NCBI RefSeq assembly: GCF_016744175.1
Contig: NZ_JADGEV010000010.1
Location: 1 to 61,070, forward strand
DNA length: 61,070 nucleotides
Source: Neptunomonas sp.
Lineage (GTDB): Bacteria; Pseudomonadota; Gammaproteobacteria; Pseudomonadales; Balneatricaceae
Reading direction: 5' to 3'
Positions 7,898 to 16,177 of this stretch are shown here, piece by piece (the stretch's first letter is position 1; every line of letters begins with the position of its first letter). Below the pieces are notes generated by a model. It worked only from the letters and a program-made list of their open reading frames with translations, ran no database searches and was not told the DNA's origin. Made by a program: the position numbers and the translations under genes.

Positions 7898-9172
7898 ATG
7901 GATGGAATATTAATTACCCTGATCAGCCTCGGTGTGACGGCGCTTTTTGTACTGGGGATACCTATTTTTCTAGTGATTTCATTATGGGTTATCGGCGTGA
8001 GTCTTGTGATTGATTTCACACTGGCTAATGTGGGCGTGACTCTTTATGAAGGACTTAATTTCTACGGCTTATTGGCGTTACCGCTGTTTATCCTGACCGG
8101 TGACCTGATTAATGCTGCCGGTATTGCTAAACGGCTATCTGATTTTGCTTACTCTTGCTTAAGCTGGCTTCATGGTGGTTTAGGGATGGCTTCTTTGGGT
8201 GCGTGTGGCTTGTTTGCTGCAATCTCTGGGTCTAACTCAGCCACAACGGCAACCATTGGCGGGATCATGCATCCTGAAATGACGAAGGGTAACTATGACT
8301 CTAAGTTTGCCGCTGCAACAGTTGCTGCTGGTGGTACGGTAGGGATTATTATCCCACCCAGTATCATATTCATTGTATACGGCTTCATGATGAACTTGCC
8401 TATCGGCGATTTATTTATGGCGGGTCTAATTCCCGGTATATTAATGGTTGTAGCCATGCAGCTTGTTTGCTATTTCATTGCGCGTAAAAATGGTTACGGT
8501 GTACTACAGCCATTTCGTTTTAAGCATGCACTTAAAATGGGTATGCGTGCTTGGTTAGGTTTTCTTGCCATTGGTATCGTTCTGTGGGGCATATATTCAG
8601 GGGCATTCTCACCTACTGAAGCGGCGGGGATGACAACGGGTTTCTGCTTGTTAGCAGGTGTGTTGGTGACGCGAGAACTCAAGTTCTCTCAGATACCGAC
8701 TATCTTGATGCGTTCCGGGCAAATTACAGGAATGTTAGCTCCCCTTATTGCGGTGTCGGTTGTTATGCAACAGGTATTGTCATTATTAGGCGCTAAAGAG
8801 TTCTTAACCGAGTTGCTTGGATTGTTGGGAGGGTACTACCCCATTCTATTTGCTTGTCTGCTTATTGTGTTACTTGCCGGTACAGTATTAGAAAGCTTGC
8901 CGAATACGATCATACTGGCACCCATTTTAGCGCCAATAGCAATGAGTATCGGAGTGGATCCAATTCACTTCGCAGTACTGTTCCTTATTGGTGATGCCAT
9001 TGGGTTTATTACACCGCCATACGGCTTGAACCTGTATGTCGCCAGTAGTATGACCGGAATACCTTATTTGCAGATAGTGAAAGCGGTGCTTCCTTACCTA
9101 TATGCCTTAATGGCAACATGGGCGCTGGTTGCATTCATACCGCAGTTAAGTCTATTCATGCTTTCTTTCTAA
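7898..9172 (+). CDS. TRAP transporter large permease subunit (DctM family)
   Basis: 424 residues, very hydrophobic, consistent with about 11-12 membrane helices. Family motifs include GLLALPLFILTGDLINAAGIAKRL near residue 50, GGTVGIIIPPSIIFIVYG near 145, and the C-terminal GFITPPYGLNLYV. It is the ion-coupled transport channel of the TRAP system in the inner membrane. Ribosome site GAGGAG precedes the ATG. With dctQ and the binding protein it forms a complete tripartite importer. Confidence 0.93.
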   Translation: MDGILITLISLGVTALFVLGIPIFLVISLWVIGVSLVIDFTLANVGVTLYEGLNFYGLLALPLFILTGDLINAAGIAKRLSDFAYSCLSWLHGGLGMASLGACGLFAAISGSNSATTATIGGIMHPEMTKGNYDSKFAAATVAAGGTVGIIIPPSIIFIVYGFMMNLPIGDLFMAGLIPGILMVVAMQLVCYFIARKNGYGVLQPFRFKHALKMGMRAWLGFLAIGIVLWGIYSGAFSPTEAAGMTTGFCLLAGVLVTRELKFSQIPTILMRSGQITGMLAPLIAVSVVMQQVLSLLGAKEFLTELLGLLGGYYPILFACLLIVLLAGTVLESLPNTIILAPILAPIAMSIGVDPIHFAVLFLIGDAIGFITPPYGLNLYVASSMTGIPYLQIVKAVLPYLYALMATWALVAFIPQLSLFMLSF

Positions 9173-9274
9173 AGCGTTGTGGTGTCGAAGATATTCGGCA
9201 CCCATTTCTTAGGCGTATTGCTTAGCAGTGAGTGCTTGAGTTAGTTATTTTACTGATTAGAGATAGGTGAGATT

Positions 9275-9757
9275 ATGCTGCCAGAAATTAACAATATTTT
9301 GTATGCATCTGATATGGGTAAGGCTTCACGGCCAGCATTTTTCAGAGCGGTAAGTGAAGCGCTTCAACATGATGCACAAATAACGTATTTGCATGTGATG
9401 GAGCCCATGAATAAGTCTACAGAAACAATGATAGAAAGTTATCTTTCTGAGGATGTTCTTGAGTCACTACGTGATAAGGGCGTTGATGCGCTTAAATCAA
9501 AAATGACAAAACGCATCGAGGATGTGATTCGTGAAGAACTTGTGGGTATCACTCTCCCGCAAGGAGAAGTACTACATAAAATTGAGCCAGGAAAACCTTC
9601 TAAAGTCATTCTGAAAGTTGCAAAAGAAATTAATGCAGACCTTATTGTGATGGGTACAAGAACTCATTCCTCCATCGGGAAGTTACTCATGGGTTCTACC
9701 GCACAAAAAGTGCTACAAGACTCTACTATTCCTGTACTCGTCGTTCCTTTGAAATAA
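9275..9757 (+). CDS. universal stress protein, TRAP-associated (TeaD-like) UspA
   Basis: 160 residues of a single UspA domain. NILYASDMGKASRPAF opens the nucleotide-binding fold and IVMGTRTHSSIGKLLMGSTAQKVL gives the phosphate loop. The G-x9-G-S/T half of the ATP-binding motif is present, while the preceding G-x2-G element is degenerate. A UspA protein encoded directly after a TRAP transporter is known from the ectoine transporter of Halomonas (TeaD), where it modulates uptake. A similar regulatory role here is an inference from position. Its own terminator follows. Confidence 0.85.
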   Translation: MLPEINNILYASDMGKASRPAFFRAVSEALQHDAQITYLHVMEPMNKSTETMIESYLSEDVLESLRDKGVDALKSKMTKRIEDVIREELVGITLPQGEVLHKIEPGKPSKVILKVAKEINADLIVMGTRTHSSIGKLLMGSTAQKVLQDSTIPVLVVPLK

Positions 9758-9780
9758 CATATATTATAAGATTATAAAAG

Positions 9781-9807
9781 GCCGGCTATTATATAGTCGG
9801 TTTTTTT
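9781..9807 (+). terminator. rho-independent terminator after uspA
   Basis: CCGGCTA (9782-9788) pairs with TAGTCGG (9794-9800), one G-T pair, loop TTATA, followed by seven T residues. It ends the TRAP-uspA operon. Confidence 0.85.
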
Positions 9808-9979
9808 GTATGCAGGGTTGTGCGAGTAATAAGAGTATTAATTCCATAAAGTGCGCGGCCTAATTAGTTCATATATATCAACTTCATTAGATAATTGTTA
9901 CCCTTTGCTTAATAAAGTAATTGTTGTACTGACGGTTGAAATGCTTCTCGTGGCAGGCTCGTTGGTGAGGTAATATGTA

Positions 9980-10900
9980 ATGCCAATTAAAATCCCCGAT
10001 CTGTTACCGGCAGTCGATGTTTTGGGGGCTGAAAACATCTTTGTGATGACCGAGACTCGGGCATCACATCAGCATGTAAGACCTCTAAAAGTAATGATTC
10101 TTAACTTGATGCCTAAAAAGATTGAGACAGAGAACCAGCTCATCCGCTTATTGTCTAATACACCATTGCAAGTTGATGTTGAGTTGCTGCGAATCGACAA
10201 TCATGAAAGCAAGAATACACCGCGTCAGCACTTGGATAGTTTCTATCGGGATTTTGAAGATGTACAAGATAAAAACTACGATGGGTTAATTATAACCGGT
10301 GCTCCTCTAGGTTTGGTTAACTTTGAAGACATACATTATTGGGATCAAATTCAAGAAGTTATAAAGTGGTCGCAACAGCATGTAACCTCTACATTATTTC
10401 TGTGTTGGGCTGCTCAAGCTGCACTTAAAGTGCTTTATGATTTACCAAAGCAAACACGTTCAGAAAAACTATCAGGTGTTTATCAGCACAAAATTCTTTC
10501 AGCACATGAACCACTAACGCGTGGCTTTGATGATCAATTTGTAGCGCCGCATTCACGTAATGCTGATTTTCCTGTTAACTTTATTGCTAATCATACAGAC
10601 CTACATCTACTTGCTTCTTCAGATGAGGCTGGTGCTTATATGATGGCGAGTTCGTGCCGCCGTCAGGTATATGTTACAGGTCACCCTGAGTATGAGGCTG
10701 AAACGCTAGCGCAGGAGTATTGGCGAGATATAGATGCGGGAATAAACACGATAATTCCTGTTAATTATTTTCCGACTGATAACCCTGAAAACAAACCCGC
10801 TAATACATGGCGCAGTCATGGTAATCTTTTGTTCTCAAATTGGCTGAATTATTATGTTTACCAGTTGACGCCTTACGACTTGAGTGTTGAGCAGAAGTGA
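9980..10900 (+). CDS. metA: homoserine O-succinyltransferase
   Basis: 306 residues, full length for MetA. It transfers an acyl group from acyl-CoA to homoserine, the first committed step of methionine synthesis in the cytoplasm. The catalytic nucleophile Cys142 lies in LFLCWAAQA, and the His235 and Glu237 pair in TGHPEYE. Residue 111 is Gly (APLGLVNF); in this family Gly at this position goes with succinyl-CoA use and Glu with acetyl-CoA, so succinyl is predicted. GAGG precedes the ATG. The gene stands alone between two terminators, and no methionine-type riboswitch was recognised upstream. Confidence 0.95.
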   Translation: MPIKIPDLLPAVDVLGAENIFVMTETRASHQHVRPLKVMILNLMPKKIETENQLIRLLSNTPLQVDVELLRIDNHESKNTPRQHLDSFYRDFEDVQDKNYDGLIITGAPLGLVNFEDIHYWDQIQEVIKWSQQHVTSTLFLCWAAQAALKVLYDLPKQTRSEKLSGVYQHKILSAHEPLTRGFDDQFVAPHSRNADFPVNFIANHTDLHLLASSDEAGAYMMASSCRRQVYVTGHPEYEAETLAQEYWRDIDAGINTIIPVNYFPTDNPENKPANTWRSHGNLLFSNWLNYYVYQLTPYDLSVEQK

Positions 10901-10917
10901 ATTTAATATAATCAATT

Positions 10918-10943
10918 ACCGGCCCACAATAGGCCGGTATTTT
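10918..10943. terminator. terminator between metA and DUF3461 gene
   Basis: ACCGGCC (10918-10924) and GGCCGGT (10932-10938) form a 7-bp GC-rich stem followed by ATTTTA on the plus strand. It sits between convergent genes and can serve metA, perhaps both. Confidence 0.75.
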
Positions 10944-10977
10944 ATGGCGAACAGAATAAGCGTGCGCTATCTGTTGT

Positions 10978-11373
10978 TCAGTCTAGCTCATTAATCTGAC
11001 GACGGATTTCATCCATCTTGGTCGTCATTACTTTTTCCATATGATCTAAGTCAGAAAGGAATTTTTGCTTAGGATCAATAGGATCTACTTCTTTGCGACG
11101 AGCATCTAAGCTTTTTAGCTCTTCTAAAGCGATCAGCAGTTCGGGGCTTATTTTTGCCATCTCATCAAACGCGTGAGAATTACGCGCCTCAAGAGGGATG
11201 CCGCGACGTCCACGCATAAAAGTGAACTTCTTACTACGTGATAAGAAAGAGCCTTTAGGGCGTTTGTAATAGATCTTTAGTACATCAGTGTCGCCTTGAT
11301 GGCGCAAGGTGTATTTATCTACATTATCGACAGATTTGATGCCCATTTTTTCTAATGTAGGGTAGTCAGACAT
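10978..11373 (-). CDS. DUF3461 family protein (copy 1)
   Basis: 131 residues from the ATG at 11373, where the family start MSDYPTLEKMGI lies; a longer in-frame extension to 11424 is unlikely to be coding. It is a soluble, charged protein: N-terminal YTLRHQGDTDVLKIYYKR segment, a basic middle, and a C-terminal helix (HMEKVMTTKMDEIRRQINEL) that could form a coiled coil. Function is unknown in the family. A second, diverged copy is encoded at 29270-29653. Confidence 0.8.
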   Translation of the reverse strand: MSDYPTLEKMGIKSVDNVDKYTLRHQGDTDVLKIYYKRPKGSFLSRSKKFTFMRGRRGIPLEARNSHAFDEMAKISPELLIALEELKSLDARRKEVDPIDPKQKFLSDLDHMEKVMTTKMDEIRRQINELD

Positions 11374-11883
11374 GGTATTCAGGTTCTCATTCAATAGTAC
11401 TTGTATTTCAAATACTAGGCTCAAAAAATAGGTTGTGTATGCTTTACCGCTCTAACGAGAGTATTAACAGTCGCTAAAGCAAAATCGCGTGATCGAAGCG
11501 GTGGAATCGATCTTGAGAAGCGTTAACAGGCAATCACCTATTATACGTCTTCCAATTATTTTTATTTTGAGCTGAAACAATATGCACTGTCTCAGAAATT
11601 GATAAAGCCCTGAAAACAGCATTAGAAAGTGCTTAAAATGGTGAATAAGCTTCTATGGCAGCTTTCAAAAGAATAATAGGGCTTATACCTTAGGACTAGT
11701 TAGAGCCAGAGAATGAACTATTCTGGTGCCAAGTTACTGTTCTGTCATCCTAGCATGCCATTTTCTGAGATCTTTAATAAAAAGCCGAGAAGATTGAACT
11801 AAGAAAACAAGATATCTGTTAAAGTAGATCGCTTTGCTGTGTGTTTGCAATGATGCCATTTATTACTAATTAAGAGTTTGCCT
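11374..11883. other. 510-base intergenic region with no recognised gene
   Basis: It separates divergent DUF3461 and DUF1456 genes. Only short, interrupted frames are present. No tRNA, palindromic operator or riboswitch was recognised. It could hide a small RNA, but nothing in the sequence singles one out. Confidence 0.4.
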
Positions 11884-12375
11884 GTGACCAATAACGATAT
11901 TTTACGTCGCCTTCGCTATACCTTCGATTTCAATGATTCAAAAATGATTTCCATTTTTCGTTTGGCTGACCATGAGGTCACACGTGCTCAAGTTGCTGAT
12001 TGGTTGAAGAAAGAGGAAGATCCTGCTTACTTACGTTGTAGTGATCGTGAGTTTGCCATTTTTCTGAACGGGCTTATTAACGAAATGCGTGGGAAGAAAG
12101 AGGGAGCGGCCCCTGAACCCGAGCGCCGGCTAAATAACAATATTATTTTTCGGAAATTGAAAATAGCATTAAATATGACATCGGAAGATGTTCTAGATGT
12201 TATGGCTATAGAACAGTTTCGGTTAAGTAAGCATGAGCTGAGTGCCTTTTTCCGCAAACCAGACCACCAGAACTACAGAGAATGCCAGGATCAAGTTATA
12301 CGTAATTTTCTGTCTGGGCTACAGCATAAATATCGAGATAACAAAACGGAAACACCAGAATCCCCAGACGCGTAA
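11884..12375 (+). CDS. DUF1456 family protein (YehS-like)
   Basis: About 163 residues from GTG at 11884 (AAGAG 7 bases upstream; the family start is TNNDILRRLRY). It contains two similar helical repeats of about 70 residues: NNDILRRLRYTFDFNDSKM near the start and NNNIIFRKLKIALNMTSEDV in the second half, each followed by an ADHEVTRAQVADWLKK-like helix pair. Small soluble protein of unknown function, conserved in gammaproteobacteria. A TTG at 11878 is an alternative start. Confidence 0.8.
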   Translation: MTNNDILRRLRYTFDFNDSKMISIFRLADHEVTRAQVADWLKKEEDPAYLRCSDREFAIFLNGLINEMRGKKEGAAPEPERRLNNNIIFRKLKIALNMTSEDVLDVMAIEQFRLSKHELSAFFRKPDHQNYRECQDQVIRNFLSGLQHKYRDNKTETPESPDA

Positions 12376-12431
12376 TTTTTTGTGATGGTGTGTATTTTAC
12401 TGGGCGCAGGCCATTTATAAATGGTGGATTT

Positions 12432-12761
12432 GTGACATATTTGTATCTAGTTATTGCAATAATATGTGAAGTCATTGGAACCAGCGCTATAAAAGCATCT
12501 GAAGGCTTCACAAAACCAATCCCGAGTTTAATTGTTATCATCGGTTATTGTGTTTCGTTTTACTTGTTATCTTTGGTGTTGAGGCAAATGCCCGTTGGTG
12601 TTGCTTATGCTATATGGGCAGGGGGCGGTGTTGTTCTAGTGGCGCTGTCGAGTGCGGTGATTTACAAACAAATTCCAGATACACCGGCAATGCTAGGAAT
12701 GGGGTTAATCATAACCGGTGTTGTCGTTATAAATGTATTTTCTAAAACGGTCAGCCATTAA
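12432..12761 (+). CDS. small multidrug resistance (SMR) exporter, EmrE/Qac type
   Basis: 109 residues from GTG at 12432 (GGTGG just upstream), with four membrane helices. The essential membrane glutamate is Glu13 in IICEVIGTSAIKASEGFT, and the YAIWAG tryptophan motif is in helix 3. SMR proteins work as antiparallel dimers in the inner membrane that exchange protons for cationic toxic compounds. The sequence is closer to EmrE than to the guanidinium exporter Gdx/SugE. An in-frame ATG at 12390 would add 14 residues that do not fit the family. Confidence 0.88.
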   Translation: MTYLYLVIAIICEVIGTSAIKASEGFTKPIPSLIVIIGYCVSFYLLSLVLRQMPVGVAYAIWAGGGVVLVALSSAVIYKQIPDTPAMLGMGLIITGVVVINVFSKTVSH

Positions 12762-12770
12762 ATGCAAAGC

Positions 12771-12841
12771 AGCCCTCTTAACGGCTAGTTGAGCCGTTTA
12801 AGTAGGACTGTTGATTTACCGTTAGCCGTTTATTAGAGGCT
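12771..12841. repeat. three-arm inverted repeat between SMR and RRM genes
   Basis: Arm A (12771-12787, ending AACGGCTA) is complementary to arm B (AGCCGTTTA, 12792-12800) and also to arm C (12823-12841, starting TAGCCGTT and ending AGAGGCT). B and C share AGCCGTTTA as a direct repeat, so A can fold with either one but not both. It lies between convergent genes without a T tract. It may be a terminator structure or a switchable hairpin. Confidence 0.5.
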
Positions 12842-12852
12842 GTCCTGTCGTA

Positions 12853-13095
12853 TTACTTAACTTCAGCCTTTTTCACACGAATGATATTCCCATCAACGGT
12901 GGTGCCATTTAGTGTTTTAATGGCTGCTTTAGCATCTCCCTGTTTTGGCATTTCGACAAAACCGAAACCTTTTGATTTTCCATTGTGCTCATCAATTACC
13001 AGCGAACAAGACTGTACAGTCCCATGAACCTGAAACAGTGCGAGAACGTCTGCTTCAGTGGTAGTGCGTGCAAGGTTACGTATTAATACTTTCAT
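12853..13095 (-). CDS. single-RRM RNA-binding protein
   Basis: 80 residues comprising one RNA recognition motif. RNP2 is VLIRNL at 3-8 and RNP1 is KGFGFVEM at 42-49, with both aromatic RNA-stacking positions kept. Such small bacterial RRM proteins bind single-stranded RNA and are often cold-induced in cyanobacteria and some proteobacteria; the role here is unknown. It appears monocistronic, and AGGAGG is placed just before the ATG. Confidence 0.9.
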   Translation of the reverse strand: MKVLIRNLARTTTEADVLALFQVHGTVQSCSLVIDEHNGKSKGFGFVEMPKQGDAKAAIKTLNGTTVDGNIIRVKKAEVK

Positions 13096-13218
13096 AGGAG
13101 GTGCCGTGTTTTATTGATAAATTTAAGGGGGTAAAGTAACGGGGCTAATACTAGCAGTAATTAACGACAATCCCAACGAAGTTGAATAGATGATACATAG
13201 TTTAGCTGGGTTGGCAGG

Positions 13219-13932
13219 TCATTGAGGGCTGGCTATGTTTGCTTTAAGGATCTGGATTTCTTCAGACGTGAGCTCTCGAAGTTGATTAAGGGCTAAGCCC
13301 TGTAATGATAGATTCATAATGGCTATGCGCTGCAAGTTAATGACTTTGTATCCTAATGAGCGAGACATGCGTCTAATCTGTCGGTTTAGCCCTTGTGTTA
13401 ACGTTATTTCAAAATGATTCTTACTCAATAACTTGAGTTTGCAAGGCCGTGTTACAACAGTATCAAGCTCGATACCCATGCTCATTTTTTGTTGAAACTC
13501 AGTGCCAATATCGGGGAGTTGATAATGTGGCTCGACCGTAACGAGATAGGTTTTAGGGTGTGAGTAATCAGGTGACAATAATTGCTGACATAAAACCCCG
13601 TCGTTGGTTAGTAGCATTAAACCGTGGGAGTCTTTATCTATTCTTCCAACGGGGAATAACCGAGTGGGTAGTGTGACATGGTTAACAATACTATCAGGGT
13701 TGTTAGCAACACAATTACAGTCGATACCCACGGGTTTGTTGTAGATCATATAGGTGCACTGTTTGGGCAGCACGGCTCTCTTTCCGTCAGCAATTATTTC
13801 CTCATTACCTGTGACGGTTACCGGGTGCGATGCTACATTGCCATCGATGCTTACGAGACCCTCCGCAATCATTTTGATAGCAGCACGTCGTGAGCAAATG
13901 CCCGAGTGTACTAAGTGCTGAGCTAAGCGCAT
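13219..13932 (-). CDS. rRNA pseudouridine synthase, RsuA/RluB/RluE/RluF family (RluF-like)
   Basis: 237 residues with an N-terminal S4 RNA-binding domain (about 1-50; MRLAQHLVHSGICSRRAAIK) and a TruA/RsuA-type catalytic domain (about 60-225). The catalytic aspartate is Asp99 in GRIDKDSHG, and the RQIRRM motif is near 185. The enzyme isomerises uridine in ribosomal RNA. The S4 plus catalytic layout and the RLFPVGRID context fit RluF (23S rRNA, also tRNA-Tyr in E. coli), but the exact target is not certain. Its start overlaps the stop of the upstream M50 protease by one base (TGATG), implying coupled translation. Confidence 0.85.
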   Translation of the reverse strand: MRLAQHLVHSGICSRRAAIKMIAEGLVSIDGNVASHPVTVTGNEEIIADGKRAVLPKQCTYMIYNKPVGIDCNCVANNPDSIVNHVTLPTRLFPVGRIDKDSHGLMLLTNDGVLCQQLLSPDYSHPKTYLVTVEPHYQLPDIGTEFQQKMSMGIELDTVVTRPCKLKLLSKNHFEITLTQGLNRQIRRMSRSLGYKVINLQRIAIMNLSLQGLALNQLRELTSEEIQILKANIASPQ

Positions 13933-15014
13933 CAGCTACCCAGAATTTTCAGTGGTAATGCCAGCGCTTGGTTTTCTCCTTGCCCAATAATCCAGATAAT
14001 TGCACTCAATCCGCCAAGCGTTAAAAAATACCAAGCGGCAGAAACAAGTTGTCCGTAGCGATCTAGTGGTAGAAGTTCACTGTAGTGGCGTCGTTTCCAT
14101 TCAAAAATAATTTCCACACTGCCTATCGCGAGTAAGAAGCCTAGCAATGCCATTCCAAAATAGTAGCTGGCTAAAATGCCACCTACAGCTCCAAGCACGC
14201 ATGCGACGAGACCTACAATAGAGTTCATGGAGAAAGCGATGCTTTTTAAAATATGCCCGCCGTCTAATGGTAGGACCGGTAGAAGGTTAAATAAATTAAG
14301 TAATGCATTGAATACGGCTAGGCCTGCGAACAGTTCTATCCCGGTAATCCAATAGACAAACAGGCATACACAAGACAGAATGAAACCAAAAAAAGGGCCC
14401 ATAATTGAGATGTAAACATCTTGCCAGCGTGTATTAATTTTATCATCAGAGAGTGCTAAACCTCCTACGAATGGAATGAGGTAAATCCCTTTAGTCTTTA
14501 ATCCAAAGTGCTTCATCGCGCGAATGTGACCATATTCATGAAAGACCAAACAAAGAATTAAAGCGATAGCAAATTGAATCGAAAATAGCCATGCATAGGC
14601 GGCTAAGCTACCTGCCGCAAAGAGCACTTTGATCACTTTTGCGCTTTTGAATAGTTTTAGTGCTAGCGAGCCTAAGCCAATGAGGCTTATTTTGTTAGGC
14701 GCTTTAGGGCGTTGTAGTATTTCTTGGCGCTCAATGTCTTTTTCATTGAGTGCTGATTGGCTTACTAGGTCATCATTCACGTGTAGTTGATATTCTAGAG
14801 AGAACGGCTGCCATTCAAGGGAGACACTTAGCTTGCAGTTGATTTCTGCTTGGTCTGCCTGTAAGGAAAAATGGTGGGTAGGCGTCGATGTAGGGTCTGC
14901 GCTTGCGTTGTGCTGAGAAACAAGCTGATTGTCCCAGTAGAGTGCTTGCCAACCCGCCATGGAGCCTTCAAGCCGTAATTCGCGACCTAAACAATCTATT
15001 CGTAATAATTGCAA
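13932..15014 (-). CDS. M50-type site-2 protease-like membrane metalloprotease
   Basis: 360 residues. An unusual N-terminal soluble part (about 1-110, beta-rich, containing YWDNQLVSQH) precedes a membrane core. The zinc motif HEYGH is at 159-163 within a helix, and the second metal site NLLPVLPLDGG is at 243-253. Five or six membrane segments are visible. Site-2-type proteases cut within membranes; some family members serve signalling, others quality control. No anti-sigma factor or PDZ domain is present, so the substrate is unknown. The next gene downstream is the pseudouridine synthase. Confidence 0.8.
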   Translation of the reverse strand: MQLLRIDCLGRELRLEGSMAGWQALYWDNQLVSQHNASADPTSTPTHHFSLQADQAEINCKLSVSLEWQPFSLEYQLHVNDDLVSQSALNEKDIERQEILQRPKAPNKISLIGLGSLALKLFKSAKVIKVLFAAGSLAAYAWLFSIQFAIALILCLVFHEYGHIRAMKHFGLKTKGIYLIPFVGGLALSDDKINTRWQDVYISIMGPFFGFILSCVCLFVYWITGIELFAGLAVFNALLNLFNLLPVLPLDGGHILKSIAFSMNSIVGLVACVLGAVGGILASYYFGMALLGFLLAIGSVEIIFEWKRRHYSELLPLDRYGQLVSAAWYFLTLGGLSAIIWIIGQGENQALALPLKILGS

Positions 15015-15155
15015 TGTAGTGTTCCATTATCCTAACAAAGAGCGCAAATTATCCCTGATTCATTTAATCTGGCAAGTGATACTCGATATTTAGTTTTGCT
15101 GCTAAATATTTTGACTGTGGACTACCTACTAATAACCTTAATGGAAATATAGAGA

Positions 15156-15401
15156 ATGGCTACTAAAGCATTTATCTTGCAGCGAATTTATATATTTGCT
15201 GGAAGAGAGTTTGACCCTAATTCAGATGAACAAGTGGTAGAGGTTCTGCGTGATAAATTCAATCTTTCATTACCGCAGCGTCGTTCAATGGATGAGTCCT
15301 TGCTGGCTGTTGCAAGTGACAATGACGTTATTGGGTTAATTCTCGAGTATCGCGCATTTGGGAGAGTGAAAAAAAATTCTCCTTATATACACGATGTTTA
15401 G
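15156..15401 (+). CDS. small hypothetical protein, 81 aa
   Basis: Not recognised. Soluble, with the start MATKAFILQRIYIFAGREF and a predicted alpha/beta content (DEQVVEVLRDKFNLSLP; DESLLAVASDNDVIGLILEYR). No membrane segment or cysteine is present. It lies divergent from the M50 gene and ends 18 bases before the convergent DUF2956 gene. The coherent codon use and ATG start after an AGAGA stretch support it as a real gene. Confidence 0.6.
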   Translation: MATKAFILQRIYIFAGREFDPNSDEQVVEVLRDKFNLSLPQRRSMDESLLAVASDNDVIGLILEYRAFGRVKKNSPYIHDV

Positions 15402-15419
15402 TCAGCAAGAGGCTGTAAA

Positions 15420-15758
15420 TTAGAACCACAAATAAGCAGAAAATCCTGCCCAAGAAAGTATTAGCAGAAGCCAGGGCCATTTGTTCGTGTGTATTACGGG
15501 TTGTTCTGGTGTGTCATTTTTTGGCGAAAGGTCAGTAGAGGAAGACAGATCCACGGCTTTTGTTTTTTTCTTTTGACGGTCCAGTTCTCGTGCTTTTGCT
15601 TTTTGTTGTTTTTTATATTGGTCAATGCCTTTTTGAATACCTTGTGCAATCAGTTTACTTTGTTCTTTTGTTTGGCCGGGTTTTTGAGTGGCTCGCGTTA
15701 TTTTTAGCGCTTCAGTTATCGTTTCATCTGATACTGCGCCTTTGGATTGTCGGCTCAT
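15420..15758 (-). CDS. DUF2956 family protein with C-terminal membrane anchor
   Basis: 112 residues. The segment TRATQKPGQTKEQSKLIAQG is the conserved core of DUF2956, followed by a very basic Lys/Gln stretch (about 48-68), an acidic/Ser linker, and one C-terminal membrane helix (WPWLLLILSWAGFSAYLW). It is probably tail-anchored in the inner membrane with a cytoplasmic charged domain. Function unknown. Confidence 0.8.
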   Translation of the reverse strand: MSRQSKGAVSDETITEALKITRATQKPGQTKEQSKLIAQGIQKGIDQYKKQQKAKARELDRQKKKTKAVDLSSSTDLSPKNDTPEQPVIHTNKWPWLLLILSWAGFSAYLWF

Positions 15759-15897
15759 GCTTACTACCTTAATGTGAGATGCGACAAGTATAACCTGTGT
15801 AGTGGTGAAAACATGACAGCGGATATATAAAGAGCGCTTGTTTCGTGCTTTTCTTGCCCGTATATTTTCACTTCAGTATTTTTTGTAGAGAACAATT

Positions 15898-16068
15898 ATG
15901 TCTAAAGTTACAGTGACTTTTGAATATGAAAAAGAAACGAAAAATAGCGTGCGTTATCAAGAAGTGCCAGAAGAGGGTAAGGCTCCTATTATGGGGACTT
16001 TATACGTACAAAAATGGTATGCAGGCAGCACTAAGTCACTTGAGATTACTATCGAAAAGAAAGATTAA
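15898..16068 (+). CDS. small hypothetical protein, 56 aa
   Basis: ATG at 15898 preceded by AGAGAAC, 56 codons, TAA at 16066. The product is charged and beta-rich (KVTVTFEYEKE ... GTLYVQKWYAG ... SLEITIEKKD), with no signal or membrane segment. The alternating hydrophobic pattern of the strands and the clean ribosome site make it a likely real gene. Family not recognised. Confidence 0.6.
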   Translation: MSKVTVTFEYEKETKNSVRYQEVPEEGKAPIMGTLYVQKWYAGSTKSLEITIEKKD

Positions 16069-16177
16069 GTAGATAAGCAATTCATGTGTGTTTGAGGCCG
16101 CATGAAGAAACCTACCTATTACTCGTCGGGAAAATCGGTCAGTTTTATTGAGTGATCAGTAATAAAAAAGGAATGAC

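Noticed and set aside
9808-9979. SAM-type riboswitch before metA
   Set aside because: The 170-base region lacks recognisable paired elements of known SAM riboswitches.
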